Notes under the pieces: model-generated
What the model saw: the letters and a program-made list of their open reading frames with translations, nothing else
What the model was told of the DNA's origin: nothing
Database searches by the model: none
Shown here: positions 43,779 to 51,409 of the stretch, one piece after another
Position numbering within the stretch: the first letter of the stretch is position 1
How the letters are laid out: each line of letters opens with the position of its first letter
DNA from: Azoarcus sp. DN11
GTDB taxonomy: Bacteria > Pseudomonadota > Gammaproteobacteria > Burkholderiales > Rhodocyclaceae
Direction of reading: 5' to 3'
Length of the DNA: 64,000 bases
Assembly (NCBI RefSeq): GCF_003628555.1
Contig: NZ_CP021731.1
Span: 2,170,001 to 2,234,000 of the forward strand
Translations under genes and position numbers: made by a program

Positions 43779-44942
43779 TCAGGCACTGAAGGGGTCGGGG
43801 ATCGTCCGCCCGCCGTCGCGGTCGAGGATGTCGGCGGCGATCAGCCCTTCCAGGTAGCGCGAATCCCACCAGTTCATCTGCAGCTGCTTGGCGCGGCGGT
43901 AGAAGAGCTGGATGTCGTAGTCGAGCGTGAAGCCGATGCCGCCGTGCACCTGTTGCGCCATGTGCGTGACCTCGCGGAAGGCGCGGCACGCGAAGAGCTT
44001 GGCCATCGGCGCGAGGCGCTTCACGTCCTTGCCCGCGGCATGCGCCCAGGCGGCTTCCTGCACCAGCATCCTGGCGCCATCGACCACCGCGCTGGCGTCG
44101 GCCATGTAGTGCGCGAGCGACTGGAAGGCGCCGATCGGCTTGCCGAACTGCTCGCGATCCTTGGAGTACTGCACCGTGATCTCGAGCGCGCGCTCGGCGC
44201 CGCCCGCGGCCCAGGCGGCGAGCAGGATGATGCCTTCGTACATCGCGGCTTCCCACGCCTCCCAGCCCCGGCGCTCGGCGCCGACGTGGTTCTCGGAGGC
44301 GACGCGCACCTGATCGAAGTCGACGCGGTACTGCGTGTCGGACGCCATCGACTGTTGCTGCGTCAGGGTCACGCCGGGCGCCTTCGTGTCGACGAGGAAG
44401 AGGTCGATCGCATCGGCCGCTTCGCCGGTGCGTGCGAGCACCAGCAGCTGCTGCGCGGCGGCCGCGTGGAAGACGTGGCGCTTGGTACCGCTGAGCACGT
44501 AGCCGTCGCCGCGCCGTTCGACCCGCAGCTGCACGCCCTCGGGGCCGAAGCCGCCGTCCGGCTCCAGCCAGGCCGGCACGACGATGGTCTCGCCCGCCGC
44601 GATCGCGCCGAGCAGGGCGCGGCGGTAGGCGGCCTCGCCGGCATGACGCAGGGCGCCGGCGGTCATGACGGTGCTGGGGAAGTAGGGGCCGGGGGCGAGG
44701 TGGCGACCGAGCTGTTCGTAGATGACGGCGCAGTCGAGCATGTTCAGGCCCATGCCGCCGTCTTCCTCACGCACGGCCATGCCCAGCAGGCCGGTTTCGC
44801 GCATCTGCGCCCACAAGGCCTCGGGGACGCCGAGCGGGTCGTTTTCCATCTTGCGCACGACGTCCGTGCCGCAGTAGTCGGCACAGAGGTTATGGGTCAT
44901 GTCGCGGAGCATGTTCTGCTCGTCGGTGAACTGCAGGTCCAT
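43779..44942 (-). CDS. Acyl-CoA dehydrogenase (FadE28-like short subunit type)
   Basis: 387 residues from ATG 44942 (MDLQFTDEQNMLRDM). FAD-type ACAD fold, with VREEDGGMGLNMLDCAVIYE, YSKDREQFGKPIGAFQSLAH and VHGGIGFTLDYDIQLFYRRA. The C-terminal YEGTxxIQ region that bears the usual catalytic Glu is missing or altered (NWWDSRYLEGL). In steroid degraders such subunits form alpha2-beta2 dehydrogenases with a second ACAD; the other ACAD here is at 47193, transcribed in the same unit. Heterotetramer formation is an inference. Confidence 0.87.
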   Translation of the reverse strand: MDLQFTDEQNMLRDMTHNLCADYCGTDVVRKMENDPLGVPEALWAQMRETGLLGMAVREEDGGMGLNMLDCAVIYEQLGRHLAPGPYFPSTVMTAGALRHAGEAAYRRALLGAIAAGETIVVPAWLEPDGGFGPEGVQLRVERRGDGYVLSGTKRHVFHAAAAQQLLVLARTGEAADAIDLFLVDTKAPGVTLTQQQSMASDTQYRVDFDQVRVASENHVGAERRGWEAWEAAMYEGIILLAAWAAGGAERALEITVQYSKDREQFGKPIGAFQSLAHYMADASAVVDGARMLVQEAAWAHAAGKDVKRLAPMAKLFACRAFREVTHMAQQVHGGIGFTLDYDIQLFYRRAKQLQMNWWDSRYLEGLIAADILDRDGGRTIPDPFSA

Positions 44943-44982
44943 GGGCAGCCTCTCGAAAAGTGGTCGGTCTTGCGCTGGCGCC

Positions 44983-45480
44983 TCAGGGCATCCAGCGCTC
45001 GCCCTTGCGGGTCCAGGGGTTGTCGGTGGGGTCGCCCGGCACGGCGACGCGGGCATGGCCGGCGGTGCGCACTTCGCCGTCGACCGAGATCGTCAGATCC
45101 AGGTCCACCCAGTGGCAGCCGGCCGCATCGGTGGCGAGTTCGCGCACGACGCCGGCAAAGCACATCTCGTCGCCGGGGAAGACCGATTTCTTCATCTCGA
45201 AGCGCAGGCGGCCGAGGCGGCCCCTGGGGCCGGTCCAGTCGGTGATGTAGCGCTCGAACCACGCGGCGTTGTTCGGCGTGTTGATGAAGATGTTCTTCAC
45301 GCCGTTGCGCTCGACGGCGAAATCCTTGTCGTGGTGCATGGGGCGCCAGTCGCGGCTGGCGAGCGCGCCGAGCACGATGGTGGTGGCGCTCACCGGGTGG
45401 CGCAGCGGGGGCAGCTGCTGGCCCGCCGTGATCTCGGCCGCGGTGATGCCGGGAAGGATCGGGATTGCGGTCGCGCTCAT
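44983..45480 (-). CDS. MaoC-like hydratase, catalytic subunit type
   Basis: 165 residues. Hot-dog fold with the hydratase motif SRDWRPMHHDKDFA (Asp44 and His49/His50) and INTPNNAAWFERYITDWTGP. The ATG overlaps the stop of the next MaoC-like gene by 4 bases (ATGA), indicating coupled translation and a heteromer. It would hydrate an enoyl-CoA with a bulky or branched chain, after the acyl-CoA dehydrogenases encoded on either side. Confidence 0.85.
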   Translation of the reverse strand: MSATAIPILPGITAAEITAGQQLPPLRHPVSATTIVLGALASRDWRPMHHDKDFAVERNGVKNIFINTPNNAAWFERYITDWTGPRGRLGRLRFEMKKSVFPGDEMCFAGVVRELATDAAGCHWVDLDLTISVDGEVRTAGHARVAVPGDPTDNPWTRKGERWMP

Positions 45481-46022
45481 TGTTCCGGCCTCCGGTAGCC
45501 CAGCATGGTGTAGATCTCGGTGCCGACCCACTCGCCGCGCTGGTTGGTGGTCTCGACGTCGATTGTCCAGAAGCGCCCGAGGCCCAGCTTCGTCTGTTTG
45601 AGGGGGCCGACCGAGCGCACGATCTGGCGGGTGGTGAGCCGGTCGCCGGGGCGCACCGGTTCGCCGAACACGGCTTCGTTGCTGGCGACGACCGCTTCGG
45701 GCAGGTCCAGCAGCTGCTTCAGGTCGAAATGCGCCTGCAAGGCCTTGCGCTCGCCGGTGGCGCCGGGCTCCCAGTGGTGCGGGCGGAACCACACCGACAT
45801 CATCGTCGGCGGCGCGATCGGCCCGCCGGTGACGGCGTCGGCGACGGCCGCATCCCAGAAGATCGGGTTCGCGTTCTGCACCGCGGCGCAGGTGTTGTAG
45901 ACGTAGCCGATCTCGATCGGGAACTCGGTCTGTTCCTCGTACATCGGGGAGCCGATCATCTGCCGGACCGCAGTGGGCAGGTCGATGGCGGAGGGCATGG
46001 CGTGTTGGTCGCGTGCGCTCAT
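45477..46022 (-). CDS. MaoC-like protein, N-terminal (FAS1-DH) half type
   Basis: 181 residues. Hot-dog fold of the MaoC_dehydrat_N kind: EIGYVYNTCAAVQNANPIFW, GGPIAPPTMMSVWFRPHHWE. It lacks the clear D-x4-H dyad, so it is probably the structural/binding partner of the catalytic subunit encoded immediately downstream, as in ChsH1-ChsH2 of steroid degradation. Both of its ends overlap neighbours by 4 bases (ATGA). Confidence 0.83.
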   Translation of the reverse strand: MSARDQHAMPSAIDLPTAVRQMIGSPMYEEQTEFPIEIGYVYNTCAAVQNANPIFWDAAVADAVTGGPIAPPTMMSVWFRPHHWEPGATGERKALQAHFDLKQLLDLPEAVVASNEAVFGEPVRPGDRLTTRQIVRSVGPLKQTKLGLGRFWTIDVETTNQRGEWVGTEIYTMLGYRRPEQ

Positions 46023-47179
46023 TCGATGGCCCCTGTCGTGCGCAATTCGGCGATCTGGCTGGCGGGGAAGCCCGCTTCGGCGAGGATCGCGTCGGTGTCG
46101 GTATGGCCCGGCGGGGCGACGTGATGCACCGGCTGGCGGCGCTCGCAGCCGGCGAGGACGGGGGCGAGCTGCTCGAACGCACCGCGCCCTGGATGCTCGG
46201 CACCCATGAACGCGTCGCGCGTGCGGAATTGCGGGTGTGCGACGACTTCCGGCACCGTCAGCACCGGCGCAACGCAGGTGTCGGCGCCGGCCAGCAGCGC
46301 GACCCATTCGTCGCGGCTGCGGGTCAGGAAGCGAGCCGCGAAGGCCGCGCGCATCGCGTCCTGCTGCGTCTCGTCGTACTGGTGGTCGGCGAAGGACTCG
46401 AGTTCCAGCAGGCGGCACAGGTTGCGGAAGAAATGACCCTCGATCGCGCCCACCGCGAGATGCCCGCCGTCGCCCGTCGCATACACGCCGTACCACGCAT
46501 ACTTGCCCGTGAGCACCCCGGAGCCGGGGCCGGTGTCCTCGCCCGTGGCGAGGTACTGGTCGAGATAGAGCGACATCAGGTTCAGCGCGCCGTCGGTGAT
46601 CGCCACGTCGAGGCTGGCGCCTTTGCCGGTGCGCTCGCGGCGCAGCAGCGCGGCGAGGATGGACTGCGCCGCGTGCATGCCGCCGCCCGCGCCGTCGGCC
46701 AGCGTCGCGCCGGGCAGGGCGGGGCGGCCTTCGGCATCGCGGCCGCTGCAAGCGAGAAAGCCGGACATCGCCAGATAGTTGAGATCGTGGCCGACCCACT
46801 GCGCGCAGGGGCCGTGCTGGCCGTAGCCGCTGGTCGAGCAATAGACGATCTTCGGGTTGTACGCGGCGAAGTCCGCGTAGCCCACCCCCAGCCGCGCCGC
46901 GACGCCGGGGCGGTAGCTTTCGATCACGACGTCGACGTGCCCGGCCAGTTGCAGCAGCGTGTCTCGCCCCGCGTCGGACTTCAGATCGACGCGCATGCGG
47001 CGCGTGCCGCGCCCCGCGCCGTAGGCGTGGAAGACGGGATCGACCTGCTTCGCGCCCTTCGCCGCGACCGGCGCGACCTTGATGACGCGCATGCCGAAGT
47101 CCGCGAGGAGGCGCGAGGCGCGCGCCGCCGGGCCGACGCTCGCCAGATCGAGAACGGTGTAGCCGTCGAGGAAATTCAT
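46019..47179 (-). CDS. Alpha-methylacyl-CoA racemase
   Basis: 386 residues of the CaiB fold, but with the racemase signature: His131 and Asp132 in WVGHDLNYLAMSG, and Asp162 in LADGAGGG, which align with His126 and Asp156 of the M. tuberculosis enzyme. It epimerises 2-methylacyl-CoA esters so that acyl-CoA dehydrogenases can act. This is strong evidence that the pathway handles a 2-methyl-branched acyl-CoA, as in isoprenoid or steroid side chains. Overlaps the MaoC-like gene by 4 bases; 13 bases from the ACAD gene upstream. Confidence 0.88.
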   Translation of the reverse strand: MNFLDGYTVLDLASVGPAARASRLLADFGMRVIKVAPVAAKGAKQVDPVFHAYGAGRGTRRMRVDLKSDAGRDTLLQLAGHVDVVIESYRPGVAARLGVGYADFAAYNPKIVYCSTSGYGQHGPCAQWVGHDLNYLAMSGFLACSGRDAEGRPALPGATLADGAGGGMHAAQSILAALLRRERTGKGASLDVAITDGALNLMSLYLDQYLATGEDTGPGSGVLTGKYAWYGVYATGDGGHLAVGAIEGHFFRNLCRLLELESFADHQYDETQQDAMRAAFAARFLTRSRDEWVALLAGADTCVAPVLTVPEVVAHPQFRTRDAFMGAEHPGRGAFEQLAPVLAGCERRQPVHHVAPPGHTDTDAILAEAGFPASQIAELRTTGAIE

Positions 47180-47192
47180 CGCCGCGGCCCCG

Positions 47193-48374
47193 TCAGAAGT
47201 TCTTCGGCAGGTCGAGCTTGCGCTTGGCGATGATGTTGCGCTGGACCTGCGAGGAGCCGCCGCCGATGGTGTCGATCACCGTGTAGGTGTAGCAGCTCTC
47301 GCCGCGGCCCTTGAGCGGGGCGTCCTCGGTGTGCAGGGCGAGCTGGCCGCCGGGGCCGACGATGTCCATCGTCGCATCGGCGAGGCGGCGCGACAGCTCG
47401 GTCGCGTACAACTTGTATTCGGAGGCCTCGACGGTGGGCGTCTTGTTGCTGTTGATCGCGGCATCGACGAACTTCACCCCCAGCACGCGCGCCACCTCGC
47501 ATTCGGTCGCGAGCTCGGCGATATTCTGGCGCACCACCGCGTCGTCCTTGAGCGGCTTGCCGTCGCATTTCGCGGTTTTCACGTAGTCGGCCAGCACCTC
47601 CATGCGGCCGCGGATCGGCGCGAACGTGAACATGCTGAAACGCTCGATGTCCAGCGCCTCGGCGATGTACTGGAAACCCTTGTTGAGCTCGCCGACGCGG
47701 TAGTCGTCATGCACGAACACGTTGTCGAAGAACACCGCATTGGTGCGCTCGTTGCCCATCGTGTACATCGGGTGGATCGTCAGGCCCGGGTCGTCCATGC
47801 GCACCAGGAACAGCGTGATGCCGTGGTGCTTGGGCGCATCCGGATCGGTGCGCGCGCCCACCCAGTACCAGTCGGCGAAGTGCGCCGAGGTCGTGAACAC
47901 CTTCTGCCCGTTGAGCACCCAGCCGTCGCCCTTGCGCTCGGCCTTCAGGCGCATCGCGGCGGCGTCGGAGCCGGCGGAGGGCTCGGAGTAGCCGACCGCG
48001 AATTCGATCTTCGCGTCGAGGATCTGCGGCAGGAATTCGCGCTTGAGCTTTTCCGAGCCGACGTTGATCAGCGTCTTGCCGATGATGCCGACGCCCTTGC
48101 CGATCTGCGGCGCGCCGACCGAGGAGAGCTTCTCGTTGAGCAGGTATTCGTAGAAACCTTCGCCTTCCTGGCCCCCGTATTCCTTCGGCCAGGTGATGCC
48201 GAGCCAGCCCTTTTCCGCCACCTTCTTCATGAAGGCGCGCCGCTCCGGCGTGTCGCACACCTGCGCCATGTTTTCGCGGGTGACGTCCATGACTTTCGGA
48301 TCGTGATTGTCCGCGAGGAATTGGCCGACTTCGCGCAGGAATTGGCGTTCTTTTTCGGAAAACTCAAAATCCAT
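47193..48374 (-). CDS. Acyl-CoA dehydrogenase (FadE29-like)
   Basis: 393 residues. ACAD fold: GWLGITWPKEYGGQEGEGFY, VGYSEPSAGSDAAAMRLKAE with substrate-loop residues, and C-terminal GGGSSQVQRNIIAKRKLDLP. At the position of the medium-chain catalytic Glu (YEGT) the sequence is IGGGS, so the base must be elsewhere or supplied otherwise. First gene of the long leftward operon. Together with the ACAD at 43779 it may form a heteromeric enzyme; electrons would go to ETF. Confidence 0.88.
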   Translation of the reverse strand: MDFEFSEKERQFLREVGQFLADNHDPKVMDVTRENMAQVCDTPERRAFMKKVAEKGWLGITWPKEYGGQEGEGFYEYLLNEKLSSVGAPQIGKGVGIIGKTLINVGSEKLKREFLPQILDAKIEFAVGYSEPSAGSDAAAMRLKAERKGDGWVLNGQKVFTTSAHFADWYWVGARTDPDAPKHHGITLFLVRMDDPGLTIHPMYTMGNERTNAVFFDNVFVHDDYRVGELNKGFQYIAEALDIERFSMFTFAPIRGRMEVLADYVKTAKCDGKPLKDDAVVRQNIAELATECEVARVLGVKFVDAAINSNKTPTVEASEYKLYATELSRRLADATMDIVGPGGQLALHTEDAPLKGRGESCYTYTVIDTIGGGSSQVQRNIIAKRKLDLPKNF

Positions 48375-48773
48375 GTGTGCCCCCGATTCAGGAATTGATT
48401 AATCCGGCAGGCAATTCGGCAATGGCCGGGATGCCCCGATTCGATGAGCCGATTTTAGAGAGCGCTTTTGGGCGATGTTGGGCGATGGCAGTTCCGAAGT
48501 GGACGCAGCGATGTCAGAAAAGGCCATGGTCGCGGCGGTAAATCGTCCGCGCCTCATCCTTGCACCGTGAATCCCGTGTGGCGCATGCATTCCAGGCTGA
48601 TTCGTCTGGCCGGAAATGAATTGGCAAAGTCCCCATCTGACTCGAAGCCGGGCGGTGCGAATAAAGGCGCGCAATTAGACTGATTTGCAAAGATCAGGTC
48701 CCGCGGCACGGGATCAGGGCGTTTTTTCCCGGCCGGCTTTTCAATTCATCGTATTGAACAAGGAGTCCTCGCT
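48375..48773. promoter_or_regulatory. Divergent control region between the ACAD operon and etfA operon
   Basis: A 399-base gap separating the long leftward operon from the rightward etfA operon. No gene is supported in it. A direct repeat TGGGCGATG occurs twice within ~20 bases near 48470-48490, and CCCG-CGGCA-CGGG can form a small hairpin near 48700. It must hold at least two promoters, but I cannot place -35/-10 boxes with confidence. Confidence 0.5.
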
Positions 48774-49730
48774 ATGGCCGTTGTGCTGTGTTCATGGGGT
48801 GATGCCATCGACGGCGGCACCGAAGAGGCGCTGACGCTTGCGCGCAAACTGGCCGCTGCGACCGGCGCGCAATTGCGCTGGCTGGTGCTCGGCGGGGCCG
48901 CCGCAGCAGCGGTCGAGGTCGGCGCGCGCTACGGCGTCGATCGGCTCGACACGGTGCCGGGGGCCGGCGCCTCCGCGGCCGGGCCCGATGCGCTGGTGGC
49001 AACGCTGGCCGATTACTGCGGCCAGACCGCGCCGCGCGCCGTGCTCTTCAATCAGGGGGCGGAGTCGCGCGTGATCGCGGCGCGTTTGGCGGGCCGCCTG
49101 GGCGTGCCGGTGGTGGCCAACGTCTTCGACGTCGAGCCGGCCGGCGGCGGACAGCAGGTCACGGCCACGGCCTTCGGCGGCGACACGCATGCCGTCTACC
49201 AGGTCGACGCTCCCCTCGCGGTGCTGTCGGTGAGCACGACCGCGATCGTCGCAGCCCCCGCCACGGCCCCGAGCACGGTTGCGCAGCACAGCGTCGCGCT
49301 CACCGGCGCAGCCGTGGCCGAGCGCTTTGCCGTCACCGCCTCGCCGCAGGTGGCCGAGGCGCGCCTAGAGGATGCGCAGATCATCGTCTCGGGCGGGCGC
49401 GGGCTCGGCAGCAAGCAGAACTTCGAGCTGGTCAAGGACATGGCGGCCGCGCTGGGCGGCATGTGGGGCGGCTCGCGCGCCATCGTCGACGACGGCTGGA
49501 TCGACTCGTCGCACCAGGTCGGCCTCACCGGCAAGATCACACGCCCGGCGCTGTACGTCGCGATCGGCATCTCCGGCGCGAGCCAGCACATGGCGGGCTG
49601 CTCCGCGGCGAAGACCATCATCGCGATCAACAAGGATGCCGATGCGTCGATCTTCCGCTACGCGCACTACGGCGTCGTCGGCGACTGTCTCGAAATCCTC
49701 CCGGAACTCATCAAGGCCGCGAAGGCATGA
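48774..49730 (+). CDS. etfA: Electron transfer flavoprotein alpha subunit
   Basis: 318 residues; AAGGAG lies 9 bases before the ATG. The C-terminal FAD domain is clear: IIVSGGRGLGSKQNFELVKD, VDDGWIDSSHQVGLTGKITR, PALYVAIGISGASQHMAGCS, AKTIIAINKDADASIF. The N-terminal half is the usual weakly conserved EtfA domain. It pairs with EtfB; no etfB is adjacent and the only one in the window is 47 kb away. It overlaps the DUF35 gene by 4 bases. Electron path: acyl-CoA dehydrogenases -> ETF -> FeS quinone reductase encoded two genes on. Confidence 0.93.
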   Translation: MAVVLCSWGDAIDGGTEEALTLARKLAAATGAQLRWLVLGGAAAAAVEVGARYGVDRLDTVPGAGASAAGPDALVATLADYCGQTAPRAVLFNQGAESRVIAARLAGRLGVPVVANVFDVEPAGGGQQVTATAFGGDTHAVYQVDAPLAVLSVSTTAIVAAPATAPSTVAQHSVALTGAAVAERFAVTASPQVAEARLEDAQIIVSGGRGLGSKQNFELVKDMAAALGGMWGGSRAIVDDGWIDSSHQVGLTGKITRPALYVAIGISGASQHMAGCSAAKTIIAINKDADASIFRYAHYGVVGDCLEILPELIKAAKA

Positions 49731-50176
49731 CGGAGCGCAATGCGATGACCGATCTCAGCACGAATACCTCGCTGCGCGAACCCTGCGTTCCGGGCCTGTT
49801 CTCGGAAGACGAAGGCGCGCGCCTGCACGGTGCCCGCTGCACCACGTGCGGCACGCCGTACTTCCCGCGCGTGTCGCACTGCCGCAATCCGGCCTGCGAC
49901 GAATCGCACGTCGTGCCTTGCACCTTCGGCGGCGAAGGGCGGCTGTGGAGCTACTCGGTCGCGGACTTCCCGCCGCCGCCGCCGCACCGCTACGACAAGC
50001 CCTTCGTGCCCTACGCGATCGGGGTCGTCGACCTCGACAGCGGCCTGCGCGTCGTCGGCCAGATGGTCGATCCCGTCGAGACGATGCAAGTCGGGGCGCG
50101 CGTGCGCCTGGTGATCGAGCCCATCCACCACGACGACGGCAAGGCCTTCACGTCGTGGAAATTCAAATTGCTCTGA
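49727..50176 (+). CDS. DUF35 OB-fold zinc-ribbon protein
   Basis: 149 residues from an ATG overlapping the etfA stop; ATG 49745 would give 143. Zinc ribbon with C-T-T-C and C-R-N-P-A-C pairs, then an OB fold (GGEGRLWSYSVADF, VPYAIGVVDLDSGLRVVGQM). Partner of the thiolase encoded next, 15 bases on. Such pairs form acyl-CoA-binding complexes that keep bulky thioesters in the thiolase active site. Confidence 0.87.
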   Translation: MTERNAMTDLSTNTSLREPCVPGLFSEDEGARLHGARCTTCGTPYFPRVSHCRNPACDESHVVPCTFGGEGRLWSYSVADFPPPPPHRYDKPFVPYAIGVVDLDSGLRVVGQMVDPVETMQVGARVRLVIEPIHHDDGKAFTSWKFKLL

Positions 50177-50190
50177 GCCTCGGGGGAACC

Positions 50191-51384
50191 ATGCAGGAAG
50201 TCGTCGTTCTGGGAGTAGGGATGCATCGCTTCGGCAAGACGGGCGATGCGATCGTCGGGGAAAAATCGGTCACCGAACTCTGCCGCCATGCGGTGGACAT
50301 GGCGATGAAGGACGCCGGCGTGTCGTGGCGGCAGGTGCAGGCGGTGTCGGCCGCGAGCTCGCGCTTTTCCGGCGGCAAGGGCTGGGGGCTCAACGGCAAC
50401 GACATCGTCGAGGACCTCGGCTGCACCGGCATCCCGGTCTACAACCTGTCGGCGGGCTGCGCCGCGGGCGGCAACGCCTTCAATGTCGGCTACTCGCTCG
50501 TGGCGGGCGGCATCCACGATCTGGTGCTGGTCGTCGGCGGCGAGGTGATGCCCAAGGGCATGATCCAGACCTCCGGCGTCGAGGACATCAACGACCCGGA
50601 ATACCTGCGCCAGCGCTGCGTCGGCATGCCGGGCCCGGCCTTCTGGGCGACGCTCGCCCGCCGCCGCATGTTCGACCACGGCACGACCGAGGCGCAGATG
50701 GCGAAGGTCACCGTGAAGGCGCGCAAGTGTTCGGAGAGCAACCCGTTCGCGCGTTTCCAGAAGGCCGTGTCGCTCGACGAAGTGCTCGCTTCGCCCTACG
50801 TCAGCAATCCCCTGCGCCTGTTCGAGATCTGCCCCGTATCCAACGGCGCCGCCGCGGCCGTGATCTGCTCGAAGGACATGGCGCGCCGCTTCACCTCGAA
50901 GCCGGTCACGGTCGCCACCAGCACGGTCGCCACCATCGGCTTCGACGACGCGCTGCCGCGCAGCCTCGCCGGGCCGGTTCCCACCGGCGCGAGCTTCCAC
51001 ACCGAGGCCAAGGCCGCCGTCATGAAGGCCTTCGAACGCTCCGGCGTCGGCCCGCGCGACATCAGCTTCACCGAGCTGCAGGACAATACCTGCTACTACG
51101 AACTCGCCTTCCCGGAAGAGTGGGGCCTGTGCGAGCCGGGCGAGGCGGAACGCCTGCTCGAAGCCGGCGAGACGGCGCCGACCGGGCGCATGCCGATCAA
51201 CCCGTCCGGCGGTTTCGTCTCCTTCGGCGAGGCGACCACGGCGATGGGCGTGTTCCAGATCGCCGAACTCACCTGGCAGCTGCGCGGCCAGGCCGGCGGG
51301 CGGCAGGTGCCCGATGCGAAGGTCGGCCTCGCGCAGACCAACGGCCTCGGCGGCAACGCCACCGCGGCCATCCTCAAGCGCTGA
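50191..51384 (+). CDS. SCP2-type thiolase with catalytic Cys
   Basis: 397 residues. Thiolase fold with the nucleophile Cys90 in YNLSAGCAAGGNAFNVG, an internal FTELQDNTCYYELAFPEEWG segment, and INPSGGFVSFGEATTAMG in the place of the family's GG-x-x-x-GHP loop, where the His is lacking. So the first half-reaction residue is present while the second site is unusual. It should cleave a beta-ketoacyl-CoA. Differs from the thiolase-fold protein at 22787, which has no Cys. GGGGGAA precedes the ATG. Confidence 0.85.
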   Translation: MQEVVVLGVGMHRFGKTGDAIVGEKSVTELCRHAVDMAMKDAGVSWRQVQAVSAASSRFSGGKGWGLNGNDIVEDLGCTGIPVYNLSAGCAAGGNAFNVGYSLVAGGIHDLVLVVGGEVMPKGMIQTSGVEDINDPEYLRQRCVGMPGPAFWATLARRRMFDHGTTEAQMAKVTVKARKCSESNPFARFQKAVSLDEVLASPYVSNPLRLFEICPVSNGAAAAVICSKDMARRFTSKPVTVATSTVATIGFDDALPRSLAGPVPTGASFHTEAKAAVMKAFERSGVGPRDISFTELQDNTCYYELAFPEEWGLCEPGEAERLLEAGETAPTGRMPINPSGGFVSFGEATTAMGVFQIAELTWQLRGQAGGRQVPDAKVGLAQTNGLGGNATAAILKR

Positions 51385-51409
51385 TCCAACCTTCACCGGG
51401 GCTCCGACG

